From Enterovibrio sp. JCM 19048 (GTDB lineage: Bacteria; Pseudomonadota; Gammaproteobacteria; Enterobacterales; Vibrionaceae), in assembly GCA_001310415.1 (NCBI GenBank), contig BAXE01000007.1, forward strand, positions 124,001 through 188,000: a DNA stretch of 64,000 nucleotides. Direction: 5' to 3'. Below are positions 29,411 through 39,483 of the stretch, in pieces. Made by a program: the position numbers and the translations under genes. Positions within the stretch are counted from its first letter, which is position 1. Each line of letters starts with the position of its first letter. Under the pieces are notes generated by a model. That model was not told the origin of the DNA. It saw only the letters and a program-made list of their open reading frames with translations, and searched no databases.

Positions 29411-30866
29411 TTAGCGGCGCAGCGGAATAATTTTCGTTGCGCCGCTTTTTTTGCCAGCGCAAAGGTCATACCGCGGAAGATAAAGAGATGGGAGGGCATC
29501 ATGGCAAACCAGTAAAGCAAGCCACGAAAGCCGGCAGGATGCCACCAGGCGCGAATGTCTAACTGACGCTTGTCGCCAAGGTCTTTGATTGTGAACTCCA
29601 GGCGGCCAAGCCCAGGTGCTTTCATGCCAAACAGCAACGACAGGTGGCTATTGGGTTCACATTTGATCACTTTCCAGCTATCGATATAGTCGCCGACATT
29701 GATCGCGTCAGACGGCGGACGACGCTTTTTCAACGCGTCCCCACCAATGGCTGCATCCATATAGCGCGCAGCGTCCACAGCGCATCGCCAAAGAAATAAC
29801 CTTCGTCGCCGCCGACTTTTTGGATGTTGCGCCAGAGATCTTGCGCAGAAGCATCCGTCTCGACGGCGTACCCAGCCTGTTTGGGGTAGTAGCCATAATC
29901 CTTGTGCCACCGGGCAACCGCGTCCGAATCAAAACCCCAGATATCGTTTTTCACCACATCCGACTCTTCGGATAACGCTGTTTCAACGGCTTGCTCAAAT
30001 GTCAGGAGTGGCAGGGTGATATGCGCGGCAATGTCGTTACCTTTGGGGTTTAGATTGTGCTTCAGTCCTTCGATAAGTGCAGCAGCGATAGGCTTCGGCA
30101 CCGAGGTAACAACGGTCAGCCACATCGCGGATATGCGGGGTGTCAGCAGCGGCATTTTTATGATGGCAATACGTTTATTGATGATTCGGGCAAATCGGCG
30201 CATCTGCTCTTCATAGCTGATCGCCTCTGGGCCTTTGGCATCAAATATTGGCGAACCGGTGACTGAAAATTCGAGCAGGGCGACCAGGTAGTCAATCATG
30301 GTTGTGAGCGCAATAGGGCAAGATTGTGACCTGACCCAAACCGGCGTGGTAATAATGGGCAGGTTGCAGACGATATCCCGCATCACTTCAAATGCAGCAG
30401 ACCCGCTACCAATGATAATGCCCGCACGCAGCTCAATAACCTGGATGCCGCTGTCCCGGAGTATGTTGCCAGTTGCCTTTCGTGCGGCGAGATGGGGGAG
30501 AGTGCAGAGTCGGGTAGGGTCGCACCCAGGTAAATGACGCGTTTCACCTGGCTTTGGCTCAGGCACGTGACATCTGGTGTGCCATATTCAGTTCATACTG
30601 ATAGAAATCGTTGCCCGCACCCATGCCGTGAACCAGGTAATAGACCACGTCTATGTCTTTAAGGTGGCCTGAAAGATCGCTTCTTGGGAAAGGTCCAATG
30701 GTCTGAGTTCGACATTTGGGTGAGCGTGCCAGCGCAACTGTTGCAAGGTTTCGACCGAGCGGCTGGTGGCAATGACGGTATGGCCTTCAGAAAGTAAGGC
30801 GGGCACCAAATGGCTGCCGACATAACCTGTCGCGCCAATGACCAGAATTTTGCGAGGTTTGTCCAT
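29411..30866 (-). CDS. ybjT: YbjT-like NAD(P)-binding SDR protein with DUF2867 domain
   Basis: About 480 residues, collinear with E. coli YbjT. It has a Rossmann N-terminus (ILVIGATGYVGSHLV), a middle with GIQVIELRAGIIIGSGSAAF, and a DUF2867 C-terminus (WKVIKCEPNSHLSLLFGMKA, DIRAWWHPAGFRGLLYW). At least three frame breaks, near 30560-30660, 29770 and the 7-base T run at 29446-29452; repairing the last would end the protein at the TAA at 29411-29413. Function is unknown; likely an inner-membrane-associated oxidoreductase. Start at 30866 has AGGA upstream. Confidence 0.85.
29413..29452. terminator. Terminator after the DUF2913 gene
   Basis: Stem AGCGGCGCA (29413-29421) / TGCGCCGCT (29438-29446) followed by a 7-base T run. 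The tail of the converging ybjT gene overlaps it. Confidence 0.88.
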
Positions 30867-31141
30867 ATTTCCTCTGGTGAATGCGTCGGTGCGGTAACTG
30901 ACCTTAATGTCAGCATTATGCGTAATTAAAGGTCTGGAAGGGGTAACCCGTTGGAAAATTGTGAGCAGCCTCTGTGGGATTCGGCTTATTGAGCCTAATG
31001 TTATTAAATTGTCAGTGTCGGTCAGAATGTGCTGTTCATTCAAAGACCTTTCTTGACAGCTTAGATTGATGTAAATTGCTTGACCTGTAGGAAACGGACG
31101 TCGGTCACGTTTTGTTCAGTGAGGCGTATCAAGGGGAAGTG

Positions 31142-31793
31142 ATGTTAGAGTTGGTGGGACTTTGCAAAGGGTATCAGGACGGTGGAGAATTCCATCCAGT
31201 ATTGCAAGGTGCAGAACTCTCTTTAGCCAGACACGAACAGATCGCCCTCATGGGGGAAAGTGGCTCCGGCAAGAGTACCATCCTCAATTTGGTTGGTGGT
31301 CTCGATCAACCGGATTCCGGCGAGATACTGGTCGATGGCACCTCGATTACCGCGCTTTCTGAACGGGAAAGAACTCGTTTTCGCCGTCTGAATATCGGAA
31401 TGGTATTCCAGCAATTCAACCTTCTTCCTACACTGACGATTGCCGACAATATCCGCTTCTGCCGCCAGTTAAAAGGCCTGTACGATGATGACAGTCTTTG
31501 GCGGCAAATCATTTCTGCGCTTGATTTAATGCCACTTCTGGGGCGTTACCCTGAAGAAGTTTCCGGCGGCCAACAGCAGCGCGCTGCAATTGCTCGCGCC
31601 CTTTATATGGAACCGAAAATCCTGTTGGCTGATGAGCCTACCGGTAGCCTCGATGAGCGCAATGCCGATGCGGTGATGCGCTTACTGACAACCCTCACCG
31701 GAACACTGGACTGTGCGCTCCTGCTGGTGACGCACAGCGAAAAAGTGGCTGATTACCTGGGAAACCGTGTGACGCTGCAAGGGGGCGTTTTGA
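31142..31793 (+). CDS. ABC transporter ATP-binding protein (MacB/LolD type, AttE-like)
   Basis: About 217 residues: Walker A MGESGSGKSTILNLVGG, Q-loop FQQFNLLPTLT, signature VSGGQQQRAAIARAL, Walker B ILLADEPTGSLD. These are typical of ATPases that power FtsX-like permeases. As given, the frame continues into the permease; the GGGGG run at 31781-31785 probably lost or gained a base, because in a neighbouring frame the gene ends at the TGA at 31791-31793, overlapping a TTG start for the permease. Starts at 31142 (MLELVGL) or 31112. Confidence 0.88.
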
Positions 31794-34250
31794 ATGTACG
31801 TACCGTCGCTAAAGCGCTTTTCGGTCACTACCGGCGCCATCCGTTTCAGGTACTTCTGGTCTGGCTGGGTCTGACGCTTGGCGTCGCGCTGCTTGTCGGC
31901 GTTATGTCTATTAACCAACATGCACAAACCAGCTACCAAAAGGGCGCAAGCCTGTTTTCTAACCCTTTTCCCTTTGTATTGAATCACCGCGAGCGTGGAA
32001 AACGGATCAGTGAAGATTTGTATGTGTCTATGCGACGGGAGGGCTACAGCCAGTGTGTGCCGGTCGATATTTACCGGACAGAGACTAAAGACGGCAAAGA
32101 CATCCAAATGATGGGTGTTGATATGGTGGCGATGTTTGCTTTCAATGCCGCAAACCCCAAACTGGAAGCTGCCCACAAACCTTTGTCTGAAGGGTTTGGT
32201 ACCCAATGGGTGAGTATGGAACTTGCCCGGCATTTTGGCTGGAAAGATGGCCAGAAAGTGTTGCTGAAGAATGGCAAGGAAATTGGTCCTATCCGCTTGA
32301 TGGAAGGCGGACAGATAGGCGCGGGCACCCGCTTGTTTGGCGACATCTCCGAGATAAGGGCGATCTCTGATCATCAGGCTTCAAGATGGTCTATTGCGGC
32401 GATATGTCCAGAGCCGAACGTGATGCACTGCGTGAATTCCTGCCAAACACAATCACACTGTCGCGGACAGAAACCGCGCAACTGGGTCCGTTGACCCGCG
32501 CTTTTCACCTTAATCTCTTTGCGATGGGGTTGCTCGCCTTTGTTGTTGGCCTGTTTATTTTTTACCAGGCAATTTCCCTTTCTATGACGCAGCGCCAACC
32601 CCTGGTTGGCTTGATGCGTGAGCTTGGGGTGGGGCGCAAAACCCTGGCCTGGGTAGTCAGTGGCGAAATGCTGATATGGCTGATGCTGGGGCTTGTCAGC
32701 GGAAATATTGCCGGTTTGATACTGGCACAAAAACTCCTGCCTACGGTAGCGACAACGCTGAGCGACCTATACGGTGCCAATGTTGACCTTACCCTGCATT
32801 GGCAATGGGAATGGGGGCTATACAGCTTTGCGCTCGGTGTATGTGGTTTTGCGCTGGCTTCGGGTTGGCCGCTATATCGCTTGTTAACAACCCAGCCTGC
32901 TCATCTGTCCAAGCGCATGTCACTTGTGCGTTTCTCTGGGCGTGAATTCAGCTGGCAGGCGGTTGTCGCTACTTTGCTGATTGTCATCGCGCTGATGGTC
33001 TACAGCGCACCACAGAGCCAGGCGCAGGGCTTTACGCTGATTGCACTGATATTGATCAGTGGTGGATTACTGATGCCATTTCTCATGTGGCGGTCTTTCC
33101 AGTTTCTGGCGGACAAAATCCGCATCGCGAGACTGCGCTGGTTTTTGTCCGATGCCTCTGCAAGCCTGACATACCGTGGCATTGCCGCCATGGCGTTTAT
33201 GATGGCGATTGCGACCAACATTGGCATGGAGACCATGGTTGGCAGTTTCAGGAGCACAACAGAAGGTTGGCTGCAGCAGCGCCTTGCGGCAGACATTTAC
33301 CTGCGTCCGGATAAAGCGATCGTTCAGGATTTGGTGAAATGGCTTGATGACCAGGAAGAAGTGGAGCAGAGCCTAATCCAGTGGCGTCATGAGCTTGAAA
33401 CCGCGCAGGGCGTGGTAGAAGTGCGCAGTATTGGTACCACGAAAGAAGAGCGTGAAGCGCTCGCAATTAAAGTGGCAGCACCGGATTACTGGAGCAAATT
33501 CCACCAGAATAAAATGCTGATGATCAGTGAATCACTGGCGCTGAAATTTGATGTTCATCCCGGCGAGGAAATCACGCTTCCTGAACCGTTTGGTGATGGC
33601 TGGCTGGTGGCGGGTACCTATTTTGATTACGGCAATCCGTACAGCCAGATCATCATGTCGAACCGCTCGCCCCTTGTCGATTGGTTAAAAGACAATGGTC
33701 GGGTGGGTGTCGCTGCTTTGCTGAAAGAGGGGGCAGACGAAACAGCACTGGTGGAAGCTTTGCGTAGCCAGTTCAATATGCAGGAAACGCAAATCAGCAA
33801 CCAGCGAGACATTCTCAGCATGGCGATGCGGATCTTCGACCGCACCTTCCTGGTAACAGATACCCTTTGTACTCTGACGCTGATCATCGCCATTTGTGGC
33901 CTGTTTTTCTCCACGCTGGCCACGGAGCTTTCGCGCCAACGCCAATATGCACTGCTGCGTTACATGGGCATTTCCGGACGTGAATTGGCGTTTCTGGGGG
34001 GCGGCCAGCTAATGCTGATAGGTCTGTTCTCAGCACTGTTTGCGTTACCGCTTGGCCTTTTGATTGCAGAAGTTCTGATTAACATCGTACTCAAGCACTC
34101 CTTTGGTTGGACAATGTCTGTTTCCTACTTCCCATTTAGTTACGTTGTCACATTGGGTGGTGCATTGCTGACACTACTAATTGCAGGATGTTGGCCTGTC
34201 TGGCGACTCATCAGCGTGCAGCAGTCTTGTCATTCAGGGAGGCGCAATAG
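31790..34250 (+). CDS. FtsX-like ABC transporter permease (AttF/G-like)
   Basis: About 820 residues. A first helix (VLLVWLGLTLGVALLVGVMS), a periplasmic domain, then FtsX-type helix groups at about 230-350 (FAMGLLAFVVGLFIFYQAIS) and at the C-terminus (LTLIIAICGLFFSTLATELS). This is one long protein with two FtsX modules, as in AttF/AttG fusions. Frameshifts near 32375 and near 34222; adding a C at the latter restores a C-terminus ending VLSFREAQ with a TAG that overlaps the next GTG. The start is uncertain, probably TTG at 31790 behind AAGGGGG. Substrate unknown. Confidence 0.85.
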
Positions 34251-35367
34251 TGAGAGTCGAAGAAAAAGCGCAATCCTTTATGCTCAAGGTGATTGGTTGG
34301 AGTCTGGCGCTGCTGCTTTCGTTGCTTGCCCTGTTTGGCTCTGTACTCATGCATGGCGGTAAGCCGGATCGAAAAGTGGCAAGTTTGTTGTTTACGAAAG
34401 ACAATGCCGGTTTTGCTGAGGTGACCCCAGGAAGACCTTTCTCCTTCCCAGACGACTATGCGACCCATGAAGACTTCCGTCAGGAGTGGTGGTACATCAC
34501 TGCCAACCTTCAGGACAGGCATGGACAGCGCTTTGGTGTTCAGTGGACATTGTTCCGCTCAGCGCTGGATGCCGATGGTGGTGAAGGTTGGGAAAACAGC
34601 CATGTCTACATGGCCCATGCCGTGGTCACCACCGCGAATGGTGTATACGCAGCAGAGCGTTTTTCGCGCGGTGGGATTGGACAGGCGGGTGTCAGGAAAG
34701 CGCCGTTCAATGTGTGGCTGGATAACTGGCAATGGAAATCGCGCAATGCTTCCCCATTTCCCGCAATACTTAGCGCGGCGGATGATGACTTTGGTTTTTC
34801 CCTGCATATGGACAAAGTACAGCCTGAAGTGCTGCAAGGGGACAATGGGTTCAGCAAAAAGCACGCAACAGATAACGTCGCCTCTTACTATTTCAGTGTC
34901 CCGGCCATTGAAATGTCCGGTGTGATTGAACTGGAAGGTGAGCGAATCGAAGTGTCTGGACTTGGCTGGATGGACAGGGAGTGGAGCACTGCTTCGCTGG
35001 GAGCGCATCAACACGGCTGGGACTGGTTTTCAGTTCATCTTGACGATGGCCGGGCATTGATGGTTGTTCAGGTAAGAAGTGATGACGGACTGTTCCGATT
35101 TGGATCCTTGACGTCCCCGGATGGCACCAGCAAAACGCTGAGCACCGGAGAAATCACAATGATGCCTACCTCATTTGCCAAGATGAAAAATGGCAGGCAC
35201 CTGCCCACAGAGTGGGAGATTTCTGTACCGAAGGCGGGTATCAAACTTCACAGCCAGCCACTGCATGAACAGAATTGGCTCGATTTTACATTCCCTTACT
35301 GGAAGGGCCGATTCAACTGAGCGGCTCCAATAATGGGGTTGGCTTTATGGAAGCGACCGGTTACTAG
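34250..35367 (+). CDS. AttH/CrtC-like lipocalin-domain protein
   Basis: About 370 residues. GTG start overlapping the permease stop (TAGTG) with GGGAGG upstream. An N-terminal membrane anchor (VIGWSLALLLSLLALFGSVLM) is followed by two lipocalin-like beta barrels with EWWYITANLQD, GLGWMDREWSTASLG and HGWDWFSVHLDDGR, motifs of the AttH/hydroxyneurosporene-synthase family. One lost G near 35303 hides the conserved end; restoring it gives a tail ending GVGFMEATGY with stop at 35365-35367. In Agrobacterium, AttEFGH genes form the same set. A role in moving a lipid-like or hydrophobic compound to the envelope is inference. Confidence 0.85.
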
Positions 35368-35488
35368 GGCTATCGTAACAACGCCTATTTATGCCGGACT
35401 GACAATGCCGCATACCGGTGTCTATGCTAAGGTGTTGATAGTATCGCAGTAATCGTGCAACAAAGAGATCGGGAAGAGGAAGGGAAAC

Positions 35489-35809
35489 ATGATTAAGCCA
35501 ATCCTTGGTATGGCAACAGCACTACTTCTCACGGCATGCTCATCGGGCACAGATCCTTACGATGAGCGGGTTGACGCAGCGATCAAGCTTTGTCACAGCG
35601 ATAGTGCGAAAGCATTTTCGCAATCAGATGCACTGCGTGTGATGTGTCATAACGGCAGTTCGTATGTTATCCGGGGTGACATTACTATCGATGACATTGT
35701 CGAAATGGACAGGGTCTATTGTTCGAGTTCGGGCGTCCGGGATTTTGTCTCCAGTGATGATGGCGACGTCCGACTTTCGTGCAATGATGGTTCAAATTAC
35801 GTTTTATAA
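35489..35809 (+). CDS. Small lipoprotein with two Cys-pair repeats
   Basis: 106 residues behind GGAAGGG. Lipobox LLTAC marks it as a lipoprotein with about 88 mature residues. The mature part contains two copies of a ~30-residue unit: C-x17-C-HNGSSYVI and C-x19-C-NDGSNYVL. The following gene holds a third copy. The pairs of cysteines suggest one disulphide per unit. I do not recognise the family. Start and signal are clear and the gene is intact. Confidence 0.8.
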   Translation: MIKPILGMATALLLTACSSGTDPYDERVDAAIKLCHSDSAKAFSQSDALRVMCHNGSSYVIRGDITIDDIVEMDRVYCSSSGVRDFVSSDDGDVRLSCNDGSNYVL

Positions 35810-35823
35810 AGGCAGCGAGAATA

Positions 35824-36060
35824 ATGAAAAGAGTATTGTTACTGGCAGGGTTAACGCTGGTTTTAGGTGGGTGTTCTTCAATCGAAACAGCAGAGTCCAT
35901 GCCGAATCCTGATCAGCGCGTGGTGGATAGCCGACTGAATATTTCCAGCGATTTGAACGCGACATACTGTGAAGGTGCGGGTTTTGAGAAGTTCATGGAA
36001 CGTGAAAAGTACTACACCTTTACCTGCAAAGACGGTTCGTTCTTCAATATCGCAAAATAA
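35824..36060 (+). CDS. Small lipoprotein with one Cys-pair repeat
   Basis: 78 residues, lipobox LVLGGC, starting 14 bases after its neighbour. The unit here is C-x18-C-KDGSFFNI, homologous to the repeats of the upstream lipoprotein. The two are therefore paralogous modules, probably cotranscribed and acting in the periplasm or on a membrane face. Asp at +2 is not seen after the Cys (CSSIE), so outer-membrane sorting is expected. Function unknown. Confidence 0.8.
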   Translation: MKRVLLLAGLTLVLGGCSSIETAESMPNPDQRVVDSRLNISSDLNATYCEGAGFEKFMEREKYYTFTCKDGSFFNIAK

Positions 36061-36079
36061 CGGTTTCCATAACCAATGA

Positions 36080-36110
36080 GAAAGGAGGTCAAACGACCTC
36101 CTTTCTGTTT
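36080..36110. terminator. Terminator between lipoprotein genes and cra
   Basis: A perfect 11-bp stem, GAAAGGAGGTC / GACCTCCTTTC with loop AAAC, followed by TGTTTTATT. Confidence 0.9.
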
Positions 36111-37089
36111 TATTCGCGCCAGACAGGTCTGCGCGGGACAACCTCCACGCCACTTTGGTAACGGCCTGAGATAGCATTCAGGGTCAGTTCCAGCGCATGT
36201 TCACTGATCAGTTCAAACTGCTGGGGCAATGATTGTACTTTCAGCGGGATAAAGTCGAGCATGCGGTTGTCGCCAAAGGTAGCAAATTGGGTTTTCTTCC
36301 CGATGTTGGGTTCCACCAAAATCGCATCCAGTACGCCTTCAAACAGGGCATAAGAGGTTGTCAGGATCGCATCTGGCAGCTTTCCATTCTTGTACCACTC
36401 CAGGATAAGGCGTTTGCCTTCCTCTTGTTCAAAATGCTCACCATACGCTAGTTGTGTCTCGATACCGGCCTTATTGGCGGCAGTGATAAAACCTTGTTCC
36501 CGTTCACGTGAAATTCCCAGGTTAGGCATAGCGCCAATCAAACCGATGGACTGAATACCTGGGTTGATCAGTTTTTCTGTCAGAGAGAATGCCCCTTCCA
36601 GATCTTCACTGATGACGCAGGCAAACAGTTCATCGTCCAGCACACGGTCAATTGCGATAACTGGCGTACCGGATTGTTGGATCGCAGGATAAAAATCATT
36701 ATCAGCGGGGAGGGCAGAAGCACGATAAGCGCGTCGATTTTTCGGCTGACCAACGTACTTACCACCTGCTTTTCAGTATCGGGATTGTCGTCAGAGCAAC
36801 TGATGATCACCTGATAACCTGCCTGACGCGCATCCCGCTCCAGCAGTTTGGCAATTTTGGCATAACTGGTGTTTTCGAGGTCAGGAATTATCAAGCCGAA
36901 AGAGCGGCTTGTGCCTGCCCGAAGCGCACTGGCAGCGTGATCAGGGCGATAGTTATATTTCTCAACAACGGCCATGACTTTCTGCTGCGTGCGTTCGCTG
37001 ATGCGGTATTTGCTTGATTTACCGTTAATTACATAACTGGCTGTTGTTCGGGAAACGCCAGCTATGCGTGCGATTTCGTCCAGTTTCAT
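36110..37089 (-). CDS. cra: Catabolite repressor/activator Cra (FruR)
   Basis: About 327 residues: an N-terminal LacI-type helix-turn-helix [20 protein letters not shown] with [10 protein letters not shown], then a periplasmic-binding-like effector domain ([31 protein letters not shown]). The DNA-binding half is almost identical to E. coli Cra, which releases DNA on binding fructose-1-phosphate. One frameshift near 36690-36720. The start at 37089 is chosen by homology over 37101. It is divergent from fruBKA, with three Cra operators between them; probably autoregulated. Confidence 0.93.
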
Positions 37090-37163
37090 CCTTGTTCCCA
37101 TCCTCGATGTGTGCGCATGATCAAATTATTCGCAAAGGATCATCTTGATTCTTTGCATTATAA

Positions 37164-37259
37164 GCTGAAACGATTCAGTCTTAAAGCTGAAAGGTTTCAG
37201 CAAAATTTAAAAGTGAGCGTGAAACCTAATTTTTGCGCTGAATGCTGAAACGATTCAGT
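37164..37259. promoter_or_regulatory. Three Cra operators between cra and fruB
   Basis: Perfect or near-perfect palindromes GCTGAAACGATTCAGT (37164-37179), GCTGAAAGGTTTCAGC (37186-37201) and GCTGAAACGATTCAGT (37244-37259), each containing the TGAAACG-x-TTCA core of Cra sites. The first and third copies are identical. They fill the middle of the 313-base divergent region. Confidence 0.9.
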
Positions 37260-37402
37260 TAATTCAGCAAAGCCTTCAGCAATCGTTTACGACGCGAAAG
37301 GCAAGGTTTAAAAGCACCAACCTGTATCCATTCCTCAGCTCGGAATGTGTTGGCACATAGAAGACGGTGACTGGGATTCACCAGACGGTAGAGGCAATCA
37401 AT

Positions 37403-38517
37403 ATGTTGGAACTAAATCAACGCGACATTCAACTCGGTAAGAAAGCGGGCACGAAAGAAGATGCCATCGAAAATATCGCTTTGGATCTGGTCACCAAGGG
37501 TTTGGTGGAAGTGGGATACGGCAAAGGCATGCTGGAGCGCGAAGCGCAAAATGCTACGTGCTAGGTAACGGCATTGCGATTCCTCACGGCACGACCGACA
37601 CGCGCGGTCTGGTAAAAGAAACCGGCGTACAAATCCACCACTTCGCAGAAGGCGTGGACTGGGGTGACGGTAACACCGTTTATCTTGCAATCGGTATCGC
37701 AGCGAAATCTGATGAGCACCTGGGTATTTTGAAGCAACTGACCCACGTTTTGTCTGCTGATGGCGTGGAAGAAGCGCTGAAGAATGCGAAGTCACAAGAC
37801 GATGTGTTGGCAGTGTTGCGTGGCGATAACCAAAAAGGCCTTTTGTTTGATGCCTCTGTGATCACGCTGGATTTCCCGGCGACCGACCTGGTTTCCATGG
37901 CGGCGGTTTGCGCAGGCAAACTGAATAATGCGGGCGCTGTAGGTCAGGGCTATGTGTCTGAATTGGTCTCCCAGCAACCTATGCACGTTGGTCAGGGTTT
38001 GTGGCTGGTTTCATCTGCAGCAGAGGTGAAGCAAACCGCACTGTCATTCATTACTGCGCAAACCCCGTTTATGGACGGTGACCAGCAAGTGAAAGGTCTG
38101 CTGGCAGTTGCGGCCACCGGTTCAGAATATGTGGAAGTACTGAACAACCTGAGCGGCTTACTGTTCGCCAACAAAGCGTCTGAAATCTTCGCTGACAACG
38201 CTGACGCTGTGATTAAAGCGCTGATGGAAGCACGTCAGGAAGGCCTTTCTAAAGTATTCAAGATTAAAAATGCGCACGGACTGCATGCCCGTCCGGGTGC
38301 GATGCTGGTGAGTGTTGCCAAGAAGTTTGATGCGCAGATTTGGGTCGCAAACCTCAATGGCGAAGGTAAGCAGGTAAATGCCAAGAGTCTGATGAAAGTG
38401 ATCGCCCTTGGTGTGAAGCAAGGCCATGAGCTTGAGTTTACCGCGGACGGTGCCGACGCCGACAAAGCCATTGAAGCGATTGGCGAGGCCATTGCAAGCG
38501 GTCTGGGTGAGGGCTAA
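37403..38517 (+). CDS. fruB: Fructose PTS diphosphoryl-transfer protein (EIIA-FPr)
   Basis: About 372 residues. EIIA-Fru comes first, with the active-site His in LGNGIAIPHGTTDTR, then a linker domain, then an HPr-like C-terminal domain with the phospho-His in KIKNAHGLHARPGAMLV. It passes phosphate from EI to FruA. A lost C near 37560 splits the frame; adding it gives QNATCLGNGIAIPHG. Start at 37403 with GAGG upstream. First gene of fruBKA under Cra. Confidence 0.93.
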
Positions 38518-38520
38518 GCC

Positions 38521-39479
38521 ATGACAGCCAAACGAATTGTCACTGTTACCTTGAACCCCGCGCTGGACATGACTGGCGCGATGGGAGAGTTAAAGCCCGG
38601 TGCGGTGAACCTTATCCAACGTTCAAACCTAAACCCAGGCGGTAAAGGTGTGAATGTGGCCAAGGTGCTGGCGGAGTTGGGCGCAGAGGTTTCGGTAACC
38701 GGATTTTTGGGTGATGACAACCAAGACCCATTTGCTCATCTGTTCGAACAAAAAGGCATCGAAGACCGTTTCGTTCGTGTTCACGGCGCCTCCCGAATTA
38801 ACGTAAAACTGGTGGAAGAAACCGGTCGCGTCACTGATTTGAACTTCCCAGGTGTGGAAGTGAGCGAGCAGAACATTGCGGCGTTGGAAGAAACGCTGCT
38901 GTCATTGGCTGAAAACCACGACCTGTTTGTGATTGCCGGCAGCCTGCCAGGCGGCCTGTCACCAGCGCGTTTAGCGACTGGATCGCCATGCTCCGCGAAA
39001 AAGGTAAGAAAGTCTTTTTCGACAGCAGCAATGCAGCACTCAAAGCAGGTCTTAAAGCTTGTCCTTCACTGGTGAAGCCAAATGATGAAGAGCTTTCCCA
39101 TTGGGCAGAACGTCACCTGACGACCAAAGAAGAATTGCTGCAAGCTGGACGTGAATTGCAGGCAACCGGTATCGAAAACATCGTTATTTCCCGTGGTGCA
39201 GAAGGTGTGCTGTGGTTAAAAGACGGCGTGTGGATGGCAAGTCAGCCACCGAGGATGAAGGTTGTCAGCACTGTCGGTGCGGGAGATACCCTGGTCGCCG
39301 GTATGTGTTGGGCAGAAGTCAATGAATGGGACAGGGAAACGTCACTGAGCTTTGCGACAGCATTGTCAGCACTGGCGGTAACACAGGTAAACGTAGGCGT
39401 TGATGATATTGCTCAGGTAGAAGCACTTCAGCGCGAGATCAGCGTGAAACAAATTAACGATAACGAAGGAACAGGGTAG
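38521..39479 (+). CDS. fruK: 1-phosphofructokinase
   Basis: About 319 residues of the PfkB family: N-terminal VTLNPALDMTG, LNPGGKGVNVAKVLAELG and C-terminal ATP site STVGAGDTLVAGM with the catalytic Asp in GAGD. It phosphorylates fructose-1-phosphate to fructose-1,6-bisphosphate. A T lost near 38972 breaks the frame; restoring it reads SPARFSDWIAMLREKG. It begins 3 bases after fruB. Confidence 0.93.
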
Positions 39480-39483
39480 AGAG

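Noticed and set aside
31112..32494. A single 460-residue ATPase-permease gene
   Set aside because: The ATPase is complete by about 31780 and the permease continues in another frame far past 32494; best explained by two genes with base errors.
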